This document shows positions 41,900 through 50,120 of a stretch of DNA of 50,214 nucleotides, one piece after another. Positions within the stretch are counted from its first letter, which is position 1. The number at the start of each line of letters is the position of its first letter. Source of the stretch: Paenibacillus terrae (GTDB lineage: Bacteria; Bacillota; Bacilli; Paenibacillales; Paenibacillaceae); the NCBI RefSeq assembly GCF_000943545.1, contig NZ_JTHP01000051.1, positions 1 to 50,214 of the forward strand. Reading direction: 5' to 3'. The notes under the pieces are model-generated. The model saw nothing but the letters and a program-made list of their open reading frames with translations, was not told the DNA's origin and searched no databases. The position numbers and the translations under genes were made by a program.

Positions 41900-43081
41900 T
41901 TATTTTTTAAAAATGCCCGTTGTGGCTATTCTCTGCACCGCCTCCAGTAGCCGTTCTTCACTGTTCACCAGACTCACCCGCACATAGGATGCTCCGGCAC
42001 GACCAAAGCCTTCGCCGGGAGCCACTGCAACTTGGGCCTCGTCTAATAAAAAGTCCGCAAAAGAAGCGGAGGTATAGCCCTCAGGCACCTTGAACCAGGC
42101 GAAAAAAGACCCTTTGGGTGCGGCTACATCCCAGCCAATACCACGCAACGCCGCAATGAGAACATCGCGTCGCCGCTCATATAATGCCGCCAGCTCCCGC
42201 ACCGGCTCCTGCGAACCCAGTAATGCCACAGCACCCGCATCCTGCACCGCTCCAAAAACAGTGCTGTAGGCATGCGTATGATAATGCTTGAGCGCACCGA
42301 TAACAGACGCGTTTCCAACAGCAAAGCCGAAGCGCCAGCCAGCCATGTTGTACGTTTTGGAAGCCGTATACGTCTCGACACCATATTCCTTGCCGCCGGG
42401 GATTTGCAATAGACTGAGCGGCTTATGCCCCCCAAACCCAAGGGCACCGTAAGCAAAATCGTTCATAACCGGAAAACGGTGCTCAGCGGCATAGTCCAAC
42501 GTCTTCGTCAGAAAATCCGTAGTAGCCACGGCGCCAGTCGGATTGTTCGGATAATTAATCATGAGCAATTTGACCTGTTGGGCGATTTCTTCTGGCACCG
42601 TGGTATAATCAGGCAAAAATCCATCCTTTTCATGGAGCGGAATCGTATGGATATGGGCTCTTGCCAGCGCAGCAGCGGAAACATATTGCGGGTATGCCGG
42701 GTCGGTGGTCAGCAACCAGTCACCGGGATTTAGCAATGCCTGCGGAATCCCCATTACGCCTATGGCGGAGCCGTTGAATACGGCAACCTCCCGATCGGGA
42801 TCAAGCTCCACCTGATACTCCCGTTTATAGAACGCGGCGACTGCCTCCAGTGTGCTTTTTTTCCCGTGAAAAGGCGGGTAGCCCTGATTTACCGGTTGAT
42901 CAACTGCTTCCTTCAAAGCGCTGATGATATGCGCCGGTGTCTGCTGATCCGGGTTGCCGGCTGCCAAATTGATTACATCTATTCCTCTGCTTTTATACAG
43001 ATTCACTTTGTCGTCAATTGCGCTAAAATAGTTGTCAGGCAGCGCCTTGACGAGATCAGAGGATGAAAAAATCACGTTCAT
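41900..43081 (-). CDS. class I/II PLP aminotransferase, possibly MtnE-like
   Basis: This 393-residue enzyme is a fold-type I aminotransferase. Conserved elements are VINLAAGNPDQQTPAHI, INYPNNPTGA, FPVMNDFAYGALGF and the PLP lysine in TASKTYNMAGWRFGF, with a late Arg in ASYVRVSL. MtnE, LL-diaminopimelate and PatA-type enzymes share these features. Position between metQ and mtnN favours transamination of ketomethylthiobutyrate to methionine (MtnE), but this is inferred. ATG at 43081 has AGGTGGAG before it; an in-frame GTG at 43087 is an alternative. Confidence 0.85.
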   Translation of the reverse strand: MNVIFSSSDLVKALPDNYFSAIDDKVNLYKSRGIDVINLAAGNPDQQTPAHIISALKEAVDQPVNQGYPPFHGKKSTLEAVAAFYKREYQVELDPDREVAVFNGSAIGVMGIPQALLNPGDWLLTTDPAYPQYVSAAALARAHIHTIPLHEKDGFLPDYTTVPEEIAQQVKLLMINYPNNPTGAVATTDFLTKTLDYAAEHRFPVMNDFAYGALGFGGHKPLSLLQIPGGKEYGVETYTASKTYNMAGWRFGFAVGNASVIGALKHYHTHAYSTVFGAVQDAGAVALLGSQEPVRELAALYERRRDVLIAALRGIGWDVAAPKGSFFAWFKVPEGYTSASFADFLLDEAQVAVAPGEGFGRAGASYVRVSLVNSEERLLEAVQRIATTGIFKK

Positions 43082-43145
43082 CTCCACCTTTTATCCATAA
43101 GATACAGGCTGACAGTGTCAGCTCGCAGAAGACAGTAACCCCATA

Positions 43146-43985
43146 TTATTTAAAATAGCTTGGCAGCTTATAGCCTTCATAAACCGGATTCGATTTGATG
43201 TACTTTTGGAATTCATCCGAATGATACCCCTCAATGATGTCTTTGACGAATGGCTTGTCCTTGTTCTTGCTATCCACAGCCACCACGTTCGTGAATGGGT
43301 CTGTCATATTTTCAAGCTGTAATGCCGAGGTCAGCTTCATTCCATTCGAAACGGCAAAGTTCCCCTGAATAGCGGCAAAATCAACATCCTCCAGTGCGCG
43401 CGGTCCCTGTGCAGGGTCGGTCGCCACAAATTGCAAATGATGCGGATTAGAGATAATGTCGTTCACCGAGGTTTGCAGTGGATCAATATTATCCTTTAAC
43501 GTAATCCAGCCCACTTCCTTTAAAATATTCAGCGCACGCAGCATATTGACTGGCTCGTTCGGCAGGTTGATTTGAGCACCGTTGCTGACTTCGTCAAGAC
43601 TGGTATGCTTGCTGGAGTACAATCCCATTGGCGGAGTCGGAACCTGCACAGCTCCAATCAGATCAATATTCTCCCGCTTATTCATAGAAGCCAGATAGAG
43701 TGAATGCTGGAACACATTAGCATCAATATCGCCATTAGCCACAGCTACATTGGGCTGAACGCCGTCTGTAAATTCTTTATATGTAATCTTGTAGCCCTTC
43801 TTCTCCAAATACGGAGCCACTCCATTCTTGAACTGATCACTGTATGGACCCGGATTAAAACTGATATGCAGTGTCTTCTTTTCTTCACTCGCAGCATTTC
43901 CCGTCGTATTCTTACTGCCACAGCCAGAGATAAAAAGTGCGACTGCTCCCACCAGCAGTATAAATGGAACCCATTTTTTCTTCAT
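43146..43985 (-). CDS. metQ: methionine ABC transporter substrate-binding lipoprotein
   Basis: This 279-residue NlpA/MetQ-type lipoprotein captures methionine (or a related sulfur compound) outside the cell. The signal ends in LFISGC, followed by a short Ser/Ala/Thr linker. Family motifs include KKGYKITYKEFTDGVQPN, GDIDANVFQHSLYL, INLPNEPVNMLRAL and DFAAIQGNFAVSNG. The ATG at 43985 follows GGGGGAGAAA. No metN or metI gene is adjacent, so the permease and ATPase are elsewhere. It is the first gene before the aminotransferase (64 bases) and mtnN. Confidence 0.92.
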   Translation of the reverse strand: MKKKWVPFILLVGAVALFISGCGSKNTTGNAASEEKKTLHISFNPGPYSDQFKNGVAPYLEKKGYKITYKEFTDGVQPNVAVANGDIDANVFQHSLYLASMNKRENIDLIGAVQVPTPPMGLYSSKHTSLDEVSNGAQINLPNEPVNMLRALNILKEVGWITLKDNIDPLQTSVNDIISNPHHLQFVATDPAQGPRALEDVDFAAIQGNFAVSNGMKLTSALQLENMTDPFTNVVAVDSKNKDKPFVKDIIEGYHSDEFQKYIKSNPVYEGYKLPSYFK

Positions 43986-44074
43986 TTCGATTTCTCCCCC
44001 TGATATCATCTGCTCTTTGTTAAGTTAGAATGCTGCAATCCAATCAAATTCCGAGTAATCTTATGTGTTTATAA

Positions 44075-44104
44075 ATATTACAATGATATTTTGATAACTG
44101 TCAA
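44075..44104 (-). promoter_or_regulatory. predicted sigma-A promoter of metQ
   Basis: On the minus strand TTGACA (44099-44104) and TAATAT (44075-44080) are 18 bp apart, giving a leader of about 80 bases. I see no S-box or T-box structure in that short leader. The rest of the 345-base gap to the next gene is AT-rich and holds the plus-strand promoter described at 44250-44289. Confidence 0.6.
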
Positions 44105-44249
44105 CAATATTTGATAACACATCTTCTGCATAATAAAAAAAGGACCGGATACGGCGACCCCTTTGATCTCATATTTCACTAGCTCCATAATATCAGGCAC
44201 ACCTGTCTATTTTTAATCACCCCCATAGTTAAGCAAGACAATTCACAAA

Positions 44250-44289
44250 TTGGTCATTTACATTCGTTTCAAATATACCCCACAGGGGT
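44250..44289 (+). promoter_or_regulatory. promoter with CsoR-like copper operator for the CopL-like gene
   Basis: A possible -35 (TTGGTC, 44250-44255) and -10 (TATACC, 44274-44279) are 18 bp apart. The palindrome TACCCC-ACA-GGGGTT (ACCCC 44277-44281, GGGGT 44285-44289) overlaps the -10. This G/C-block pattern, flanked by A/T, is typical of CsoR copper-repressor operators in Firmicutes. Binding is inferred from motif and from the copper-linked gene downstream. Confidence 0.55.
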
Positions 44290-44330
44290 TTATTTGAGTG
44301 TGGAATTAAAACCCTAAAGGAGCTGTAAAT

Positions 44331-44888
44331 ATGAGAAAACAATGGGCTTTGCTCGCTGGTGCAGTTATGATTATTTTGAGCGGGTGCGGGAACAGTAAGA
44401 TTCCAGACCAGGAGCACCCGACAAGCAGCAGTCAACAACATGACACATCAGATATGAACCATTCCACTTCTAGTGAGCTTCCTGCCGGACTAAAAGAAGC
44501 TGTAAATCCAGCCTTCAAAGTTGGCAGCCAAGCGATCATCCGAGCTGACCATATGGCAGGCATGAACGGCGCTACTGCCACGATTGTTGGTGCTTATACG
44601 ACTACTGCTTATACGGTTTCATATACTCCAACCACTGGAGGGGAAAAAGTGACTAATCATAAGTGGGTTATTCATGAAGAGATTAAAGATGCGGGCAGCG
44701 AGCCCTATGCACCGGGCACGGAAGTTATCCTGGCAGCAGATCATATGAAGGGGATGGATGGGGCCAAGGCTACCATTGATTCCGCTGAGCCAACGACCGT
44801 ATATATGGTAGATTATACGCCGACTACAGGAGGAGAGCCTGTCAAAAATCATAAATGGGTGACGGAGAGTGAGCTTTCAGCCATTTAG
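44331..44888 (+). CDS. lipoprotein with two DUF1541 repeats, YdhK/CopL-like
   Basis: This 185-residue lipoprotein has a signal ending MIILSGC, a His/Ser/Asp-rich linker (SSSQQHDTSDMNHS), and two DUF1541 repeats. Each carries a DHMxGMxGAxATI segment (RADHMAGMNGATATI and AADHMKGMDGAKATI) and an YTPTTGG-NHKWV segment. The paired His-Met motifs could bind copper. The staphylococcal copper-resistance lipoprotein CopL has the same domain, as does B. subtilis YdhK. ATG at 44331 has AAAGGAG upstream. A CsoR-like operator lies in its promoter, supporting a copper role. The protein would sit on the outer face of the membrane. Confidence 0.82.
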   Translation: MRKQWALLAGAVMIILSGCGNSKIPDQEHPTSSSQQHDTSDMNHSTSSELPAGLKEAVNPAFKVGSQAIIRADHMAGMNGATATIVGAYTTTAYTVSYTPTTGGEKVTNHKWVIHEEIKDAGSEPYAPGTEVILAADHMKGMDGAKATIDSAEPTTVYMVDYTPTTGGEPVKNHKWVTESELSAI

Positions 44889-44920
44889 AACTCTTACATC
44901 ACAGGTTGCTTATGATAGCA

Positions 44921-44947
44921 AAAGGGAGCCTGACATCAGCTCCCTTT
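44921..44947. terminator. terminator between convergent genes
   Basis: A perfect 9-bp stem (AAAGGGAGC with GCTCCCTTT, 9-base loop) lies between the CopL-like gene and the VWA gene on the opposite strand. On the minus strand it runs into TTTTGC, so it can act in both directions. Confidence 0.75.
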
Positions 44948-44975
44948 ATACGGCTTTATTATGGTTTGGACAAAC

Positions 44976-47082
44976 CTACTTCGCTAAATTCAGCTTGGCA
45001 TCCTTAATATCATACAAGGTTCCTTGGTTGCTATCTACGAGCTTTTTCATTTGTTTATTGGCTAGTCCGCTTGCAGGAACTATCGCATTAAAAGTAACGC
45101 CATTTTTCTGTAATTGCTCGTTTATTTCGTCCACTGAAAAACGGGCTTTACCCAGCGCTGTATTTTTATCATGTACGGGTGCATCTGTAATGAATATAAT
45201 GGTTTTGGAATTAGAGCTTTTGGAAAATTTACTTACAGCCAGCTGGATGGCCTCCAGCCCGGATTCTTTCAGATCCCCGCCAGCAGAAGGACGTAACGTA
45301 TTCAAATTCCCTTTTAACTTGCTCTTATCCGCCGTAAAATCAAAATACTCCAAATCTTTATCTGCTGTTAAATTAATGTCCCGAAATGCAACAACGGCAA
45401 ATTGGGAGCCTGATGGAATCAAATCAACAAAGCCTTTAACCTTCTGTCTTACATAATCCAGCGTTCCGGTCATACTACTCGTAACATCAATAACGAATAC
45501 GATATCAGAAGATTTGGTGATGGTACTGGATATATTGTTCAGTATGGCAGGCTTCGATTGTGGCTCAGTGTTGGCCTCGTCTTCATCCATTAATTGTTCA
45601 CTTTCATTTGTTGTTAAAACCTGTTGCGGGGTAAGAAAGATCACAACACTCTGAGCGGCAATATTCCACTTTACCTTGGCTCCCAGGGCCTCACTTACAA
45701 AGCGAATAGGAACCATCACTTTGCCGTTAATTAATCTCGGTGCCGCATTGAGACGCACTAACTTACCGTTGATATAGGCATCTCTGGAGCCTACGGTTAA
45801 CTTGATCGTTGTATTCCCTTTGGTCGCGGTAACGGTCTTCGTAGCACCATCCCATTTCACCTTCGCTCCAAGCGCCTCAAAAACAGCACGAAACGGCACC
45901 AGCATGCTTCCGCTAATCGAAGTCGCAGGCTGCTCATATTGTTGCAGTTTCCCATCAATAAACACCAAAGCCTGAGCTTTGTTATTATTTACGGGAATAA
46001 ACTGGGGGACAGACGCTGCCGAATTCCCCGACTGATCCATCATTTTAATATAAAAGTAGTACCCGCCCGTAGACAAGTTCAGGTTACTCAAAGGGTAGCT
46101 AAACGTTGTTGCCGGATCGAACTGAATGCGTTTAACCAATTGTTCTTCCGAATTTTTCACCATAACGTAGGAAGTGTACGTGGGCTGAATATTTTTCATC
46201 TTCAAACGAATCGTAAACGAAGTACCCGAAGAATTGATCGTAAACGTACCCGGAAAGTATTCTCCAGACGGTATAGACAAAGGAATCTCGGGCGATTCAT
46301 CTACAGCTTGATCCTCTTTAGACTCGATAACGGGCTGCGTTACTTTCGGCTCATCAACAGATGGAGCAGCCACTGGTTCACTGACCGTTGGAGCCATTTT
46401 GGATTCCGCTTCAAGCTGAATGATTCTTGGATCACGGAAAAATGATATTATTGAGAATTTATCGGAGGGCTCTGTGTCGATGGTGTCCAATTTATTGTAG
46501 TAAAATTCAATTTTTCGCCCCAAAAGGAGGTGCTGGTGCTTTATTTTCAATCGTTAGTGTTTTGTTCACGTAATCAACTGTGAAATTAGAGGGAGAAATG
46601 TGCGTATTGTCAATAATTAAATGGGTCTTGGTGCCCTCTTTAATCACGTTGCGGGTCTTTATTTTAAAAGTACGACTCAGACCATCTCCATTAGGAAGAG
46701 CTACACCCCACATTTTTCCGGCAGACCATTCCATGTCTGGTTCAATCGGAAACTCAATATAATTCTTTGATCCTGGATAAGGTGCTGCGTGAGTATCCGA
46801 AATTGTTATCGTAGAATTAGCATAATCAACCGAAAAATCTCCGGGGAAAATTTCAGTAAGATTGCTGTACAAACGAATTGGAGTACCTTGCTTAATACTA
46901 TAGTCCATATTAAATTTAAACTCTTTGTTGATCCCGTTACCATCATCAAGTATAAGTATAAGCTTGTTTCCATCTCTTAGTACCATCGAATTGTCTGCAT
47001 GTGCTCTTTCTGTTCCTACAGCAAACAAACCCATGAGTATCGTTGAAAACATAAATAAAAATATAGTCCTTCTGAACTTCAT
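44976..47082 (-). pseudogene. secreted stalk/VWA-domain protein gene split by a frameshift
   Basis: Two overlapping frames make one protein. The first (46507-47082, 191 residues) has a signal peptide (MKFRRTIFLFMFSTILMGLF, cleavage near AHA) and two similar repeats with FPGDFSVDYANSTITI and SPSNFTVDYVNKTLTI. It stops after PPFGAKN. The second (44976-46550) continues as KIEFYYNKLD, where the repeat expects YIEF, so reading is meant to go on. It then has a Pro/Glu/Val-rich linker, a copper-amine-oxidase-N stalk (MLVPFRAVFEALGAKVKWD, VMVPIRFVSEALGAKVKWN) and a VWA domain (DIVFVIDVTSSM MIDAS, FITDAPVHD). Removing one A in the A5 run (plus strand 46511-46515) joins the frames. The VWA half alone would lack a secretion signal. 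Confidence 0.75.
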
Positions 47083-47178
47083 CCTTATTTCCCCTTTTTG
47101 AATCTTTCTTTTTGGTAAATCATAGCATAGGGTTAGATGAAGTTCATTCCATCTGATGACAATTATGGATATTATGTC

Positions 47179-47694
47179 TTACTTTTTTTGCTGTTGTTCC
47201 ATATTCATATTTAGCTCCTTGAATTGATTCTCATGCCTGAGTAGCCATTCCTTTCTCCATAAGCCCCCCGCATAACCCGTTAATTTCTGGTTGGAACCAA
47301 TAATTCGGTGGCATGGAATCACGATACTCAGCTTGTTTTTCCCATTGGCGCTGCCTACAGCTCTAATGGCTTTTTCATTTCCAATCGAAAAGGCAATGTC
47401 TTTATAGGCCGCCGTTTCACCGTAGCCTACTTTCACCAAAGCATCCCATACATTTTTCTGAAAATCTGTGCCCTCAAAAACATGAGGAAACGTAAACTCA
47501 TAGCGCGTACCTTTAAAATACTCGTCAAGCTGACTAGCGCACGCCTCTAAAACGGGGTGTGAAGTCTCGTCCAGCATCGTGGTAGTTGATGTATCCCGAT
47601 CAGAGAACATGATAGAATGGACGGCCTCATCTGTGCCCCATATTTCTATCTCTCCAATCGGGGATGCATAATTCAATAAATATAACCTGCTCAT
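47179..47694 (-). CDS. ogt: methylated-DNA-protein cysteine methyltransferase
   Basis: This 171-residue DNA repair protein transfers the alkyl group from O6-methylguanine to its own cysteine. The active-site motif is SIVIPCHRIIG, with the DNA-binding GTDFQKNVWDAL, AYKDIA and AIRAVGSANGKN before it and TGYAGGLWRKEWLL after. The ATG at 47694 gives MSRLYLLNYASPIG; the ribosome binding site AGGAGG is 13 bases away, a bit far. A longer reading to 47742 overlaps adaA. The order adaA-ogt resembles the B. subtilis adaA-adaB pair; adaB is a fitting alternative name. Confidence 0.92.
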   Translation of the reverse strand: MSRLYLLNYASPIGEIEIWGTDEAVHSIMFSDRDTSTTTMLDETSHPVLEACASQLDEYFKGTRYEFTFPHVFEGTDFQKNVWDALVKVGYGETAAYKDIAFSIGNEKAIRAVGSANGKNKLSIVIPCHRIIGSNQKLTGYAGGLWRKEWLLRHENQFKELNMNMEQQQKK

Positions 47695-47738
47695 AAAAGG
47701 ATAACAACCTCCTGTGTCTATAGATCTACAGCATCTAT

Positions 47739-48296
47739 TCACCTGTTCAGCTTCCTGTATTCACTAGGGGAACACTGCTTCAAACAGCGAAATGCCTTAT
47801 AAAAATTCGAAGGACTTTGAAAGCCCGTCTCATAGCAAATCTCAAGATTGGTACAATCCGTGCTTTTAAGCAGATATGCTGCTTTATCCACTCTTATTTT
47901 TTCCAGATAGGTACGCGGGGTTTCTGAGGTTTCCTGTTTAAAGATTCGATCCAGATAAAAGGGACTTACTCCAGCATAATCCGCAATATTCTGCAATACC
48001 AATCTTTCCTTATAGTGATTGACCAGAAAGGTAACCACAGTCTGGACAAGCCTGATATACGGTGAATGATCAATATGAGGCTGACATCTTTTACAGGCAC
48101 GAAACCCCGCCTTTTCCACAGTGTCGATGTCATCATAAAACTCAACATTTACTTTTTTCGGCTTTTTGGATCGACAGGAAGGTCGGCAGTATATTCGGGT
48201 TGTTTTCACCGCGGTAAAAAACAACCCGTCATATTTACGATCACACGCCATAATTTTCTCCCACATTTCTTCAAAAGAAAGATTGATTTCAGCCAT
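47739..48296 (-). CDS. adaA: methylphosphotriester-DNA methyltransferase/activator AdaA
   Basis: This 185-residue adaptive-response protein senses DNA alkylation. The N-terminal Ada zinc domain carries TTRIYCRPSCRSKKPKK and FRACKRCQPH, giving the four zinc cysteines, the first of which accepts the methyl group. The C-terminal AraC HTH shows LVLQNIADYAGVSPFYLDRIFK and NLEICYETGFQSPSNFYKAF. ATG at 48296 gives MAEINLSFEEMW; the reading to 48338 is less likely. It lies between the PEP-mutase-family gene and ogt and probably induces its own operon. Confidence 0.92.
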   Translation of the reverse strand: MAEINLSFEEMWEKIMACDRKYDGLFFTAVKTTRIYCRPSCRSKKPKKVNVEFYDDIDTVEKAGFRACKRCQPHIDHSPYIRLVQTVVTFLVNHYKERLVLQNIADYAGVSPFYLDRIFKQETSETPRTYLEKIRVDKAAYLLKSTDCTNLEICYETGFQSPSNFYKAFRCLKQCSPSEYRKLNR

Positions 48297-48334
48297 GAGC
48301 GAATATCCTGTCCTTTCCTTTCTAAAGTTCATCA

Positions 48335-49102
48335 TCACCCATATAAATGCGAAGTATCTTGTAGCTCTATTAACTGCTCGGCGTTCTTTTGCAAAGCAAC
48401 CATGATATGATCCGAAAAGGCATTGCCAAAGCTAAACCGTTTCACTCCCAATTGCTGAAGCTTACTGACATTCGTCAGACCCGGCAAGGATAAAAGATTA
48501 AGCGGAGCATGTACCTGATATACCACTTCCCTGATCTCATCGTCAACCTTCAAACCCGGAACAAAAATCCCGCTCGCTCCACTCTCCACATACGCATTTG
48601 CTCGTTCGATCGTTTCCAAAAGCGGGGTATCCTTTTGCAAATATGTATCCGTTCTTGCATTTATAAAAAAATCGTTAAATCCATGAGCATCCAGTGCTGC
48701 TCTAATCTTGGACAGAAGGTTACTATGCAGAACCACTTCTCGAAGTCCCTTTTGCTGTTTTAATGAATCTTCAATATTAATCCCTGCGACTCCCACATCT
48801 GCTGTCCTTAAAACATGCTCGACAATCGTTGCTGTGTCCTCCCCATACCCTGCCTCAATATCTGCCGACACCGGAATCTGGACATGATCTGCAATCGTCT
48901 GAATAATCCTTATATGCTGGTCAAAATCAATAAGCTCCCCGTCGGACAATCCAAGCGTATTCGCAATCCCCCAACTCGTCGTTCCAATCGCCTGAAAGCC
49001 TGCCTTCTCCAAAGCCACGGCAGATAACAAGTCCCACGCATTCCCCAAAAACAAAAGTTCCTCTGATGTATGAAGTGCTTTAAATTGCTGTATTTTGTTC
49101 AT
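48335..49102 (-). CDS. isocitrate lyase/PEP mutase family protein
   Basis: This 255-residue enzyme has the TIM-barrel fold of the PEP mutase/isocitrate lyase superfamily. Motifs are LFLGNAWDLLSAVALEKAGF, TTSWGIANTLG, IPVSADIEAGYG, VAGINIEDS and FFINARTDTYL. The catalytic KKCGH-type Cys loop of isocitrate lyase is not seen, so a lyase or phosphonomutase on a small 2-oxoacid is likely; the substrate is unknown. ATG at 49102 follows AGGAGG. It is the first gene before adaA-ogt, 38 bases from adaA. Why it sits with DNA repair genes is not clear, though the arrangement may only reflect a shared transcript. Confidence 0.85.
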   Translation of the reverse strand: MNKIQQFKALHTSEELLFLGNAWDLLSAVALEKAGFQAIGTTSWGIANTLGLSDGELIDFDQHIRIIQTIADHVQIPVSADIEAGYGEDTATIVEHVLRTADVGVAGINIEDSLKQQKGLREVVLHSNLLSKIRAALDAHGFNDFFINARTDTYLQKDTPLLETIERANAYVESGASGIFVPGLKVDDEIREVVYQVHAPLNLLSLPGLTNVSKLQQLGVKRFSFGNAFSDHIMVALQKNAEQLIELQDTSHLYG

Positions 49103-49383
49103 GTAATAGCCTCCTGATATGTGATGTAACTCATTTTATCAAGAGGCTGTATTTGTTTCGTCCTCATTCTTGCGCTTATGCTCTCGGGAAATCTTATTTG
49201 CTCCGAATCCATTAAGCAAATTGAAAATATTTTCGGCATTCTGTCTTCGGAGGTTGCGAAGCATCTTATGCTAATTGCTCAAAGGATGCTGGCTCAGAGC
49301 GGAAAAGACTGCCCTGGAAGCCCGAAACTTGCAAGCTCCTGAAACAGTCTTGTAAAATGTTCCTTAAGTCGAAAGGGAGGTCG

Positions 49384-49755
49384 TTAGATCAAACGATAGC
49401 CGGATGGAAGTTTCCCGGTACTGCGGATATTACGGATTTGCTGCAACATCAAACGTTGATTGGTAGAGATAAGAGATTCTACATCATTTCCACGAATCAG
49501 ATCATCCAGGTTGGCGAAGCGGCGATTGCCTCTGAAGACTTGAAAATTACCTCTAAACCGCGTGCGGGTAAAGAGTACCAGTGTAGCATCGCTGCTTGTA
49601 GAAAAGAAACGCAGGCTCTCTATGCCATCGAGAACGGTATCCGTATCGCGAATACCTAAATTTCCCGTGTATACTCTGCTGGCCCCCCGAAAATTTTCTT
49701 CACCAAAGACGGTAAGACGCGGATACGTTTGAGATACAAATGCTTTGCTGATCAT
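49384..49755 (-). CDS. beta/gamma-crystallin-like small protein
   Basis: This 123-residue protein has two similar halves that look like Greek-key motifs: LTVFGEENFRGASRVYTGN and VLFTRTRFRGNFQVFRGN, each with an aromatic-x-x-x-x-F-x-G pattern and a later segment (DGIESLRFF, NDVESLIS). That fits a single beta/gamma-crystallin domain, a fold often stabilised by calcium in microbes. The N-terminus (MISKAFVSQTYPR) is not a clear signal peptide. The ATG at 49755 follows GGAGG at 9 bases. The 280 bases downstream hold only a 41-codon open stretch (49139-49264) without a ribosome binding site. Function is unknown. Confidence 0.6.
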   Translation of the reverse strand: MISKAFVSQTYPRLTVFGEENFRGASRVYTGNLGIRDTDTVLDGIESLRFFSTSSDATLVLFTRTRFRGNFQVFRGNRRFANLDDLIRGNDVESLISTNQRLMLQQIRNIRSTGKLPSGYRLI

Positions 49756-49866
49756 GTTGTAATTCCTCCTTTCCAATTCTAGCTTATGTCCACTGGAAGA
49801 ATTGGTTTGGGCCTGGGATTACCATTTCACAAAATCGTTCTATGATTTCATAAACACGTAACAGAC

Positions 49867-49895
49867 TTGAAAAAGGAACGTATGTTCTGTATAAT
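49867..49895 (+). promoter_or_regulatory. promoter with LexA (SOS) box
   Basis: TTGAAA (49867-49872) and TATAAT (49890-49895) are exactly 17 bp apart. Between them lies GAACGTATGTTC (49876-49887), which matches the Gram-positive LexA/DinR box GAAC-N4-GTTC perfectly. LexA bound there would block RNA polymerase. The promoter reads into the 59-residue gene at 49941. Confidence 0.8.
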
Positions 49896-49940
49896 CTAGC
49901 TTAGCACATTGTACAATCCTGAACTAACGGAGATGCGGAC

Positions 49941-50120
49941 ATGGACACTAAATTTATTGAGGAACTGCGCGAAATTAGCAGAAATGACAAGCGGAGATCC
50001 GAATTTCTCATCAAGGGTATGAAAGAAACACTTCAGGAAAGAAAAGAAAAAAACTTTATCGAAAGATGGATTTGGCGTCAAAAGAATAAGAAGCGTATAG
50101 AGCAGAAGTTCAAATCCTGA
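49941..50120 (+). CDS. 59-residue basic protein, predicted SOS-regulated
   Basis: This small protein starts MDTKFIEELREISRNDKR, contains KGMKETLQERKEKNFIERW and ends KKRIEQKFKS. It is strongly charged, predicted helical and possibly coiled-coil, with no membrane helix or signal peptide. ATG at 49941 has GGAG eight bases before it. A near-consensus promoter with a perfect LexA box lies 45 bases upstream, so DNA-damage induction is likely. It does not look like YneA, which has a membrane helix and LysM. I do not recognise a family. Confidence 0.65.
   Translation: MDTKFIEELREISRNDKRRSEFLIKGMKETLQERKEKNFIERWIWRQKNKKRIEQKFKS

Noticed and set aside
43986..44068. SAM riboswitch or T-box in the metQ leader
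   Set aside because: The leader is only about 80 bases and none of the conserved riboswitch or T-box sequence blocks is present.
49139..49264. 41-codon minus-strand ORF (starts MLRNLRRQNAEN)
   Set aside because: No ribosome binding site, no recognised family, and an in-frame stop just upstream; too little support.
49357..49659. Plus-strand 100-codon ORF
   Set aside because: It is antisense to the crystallin-like gene, whose repeats and ribosome binding site are convincing.
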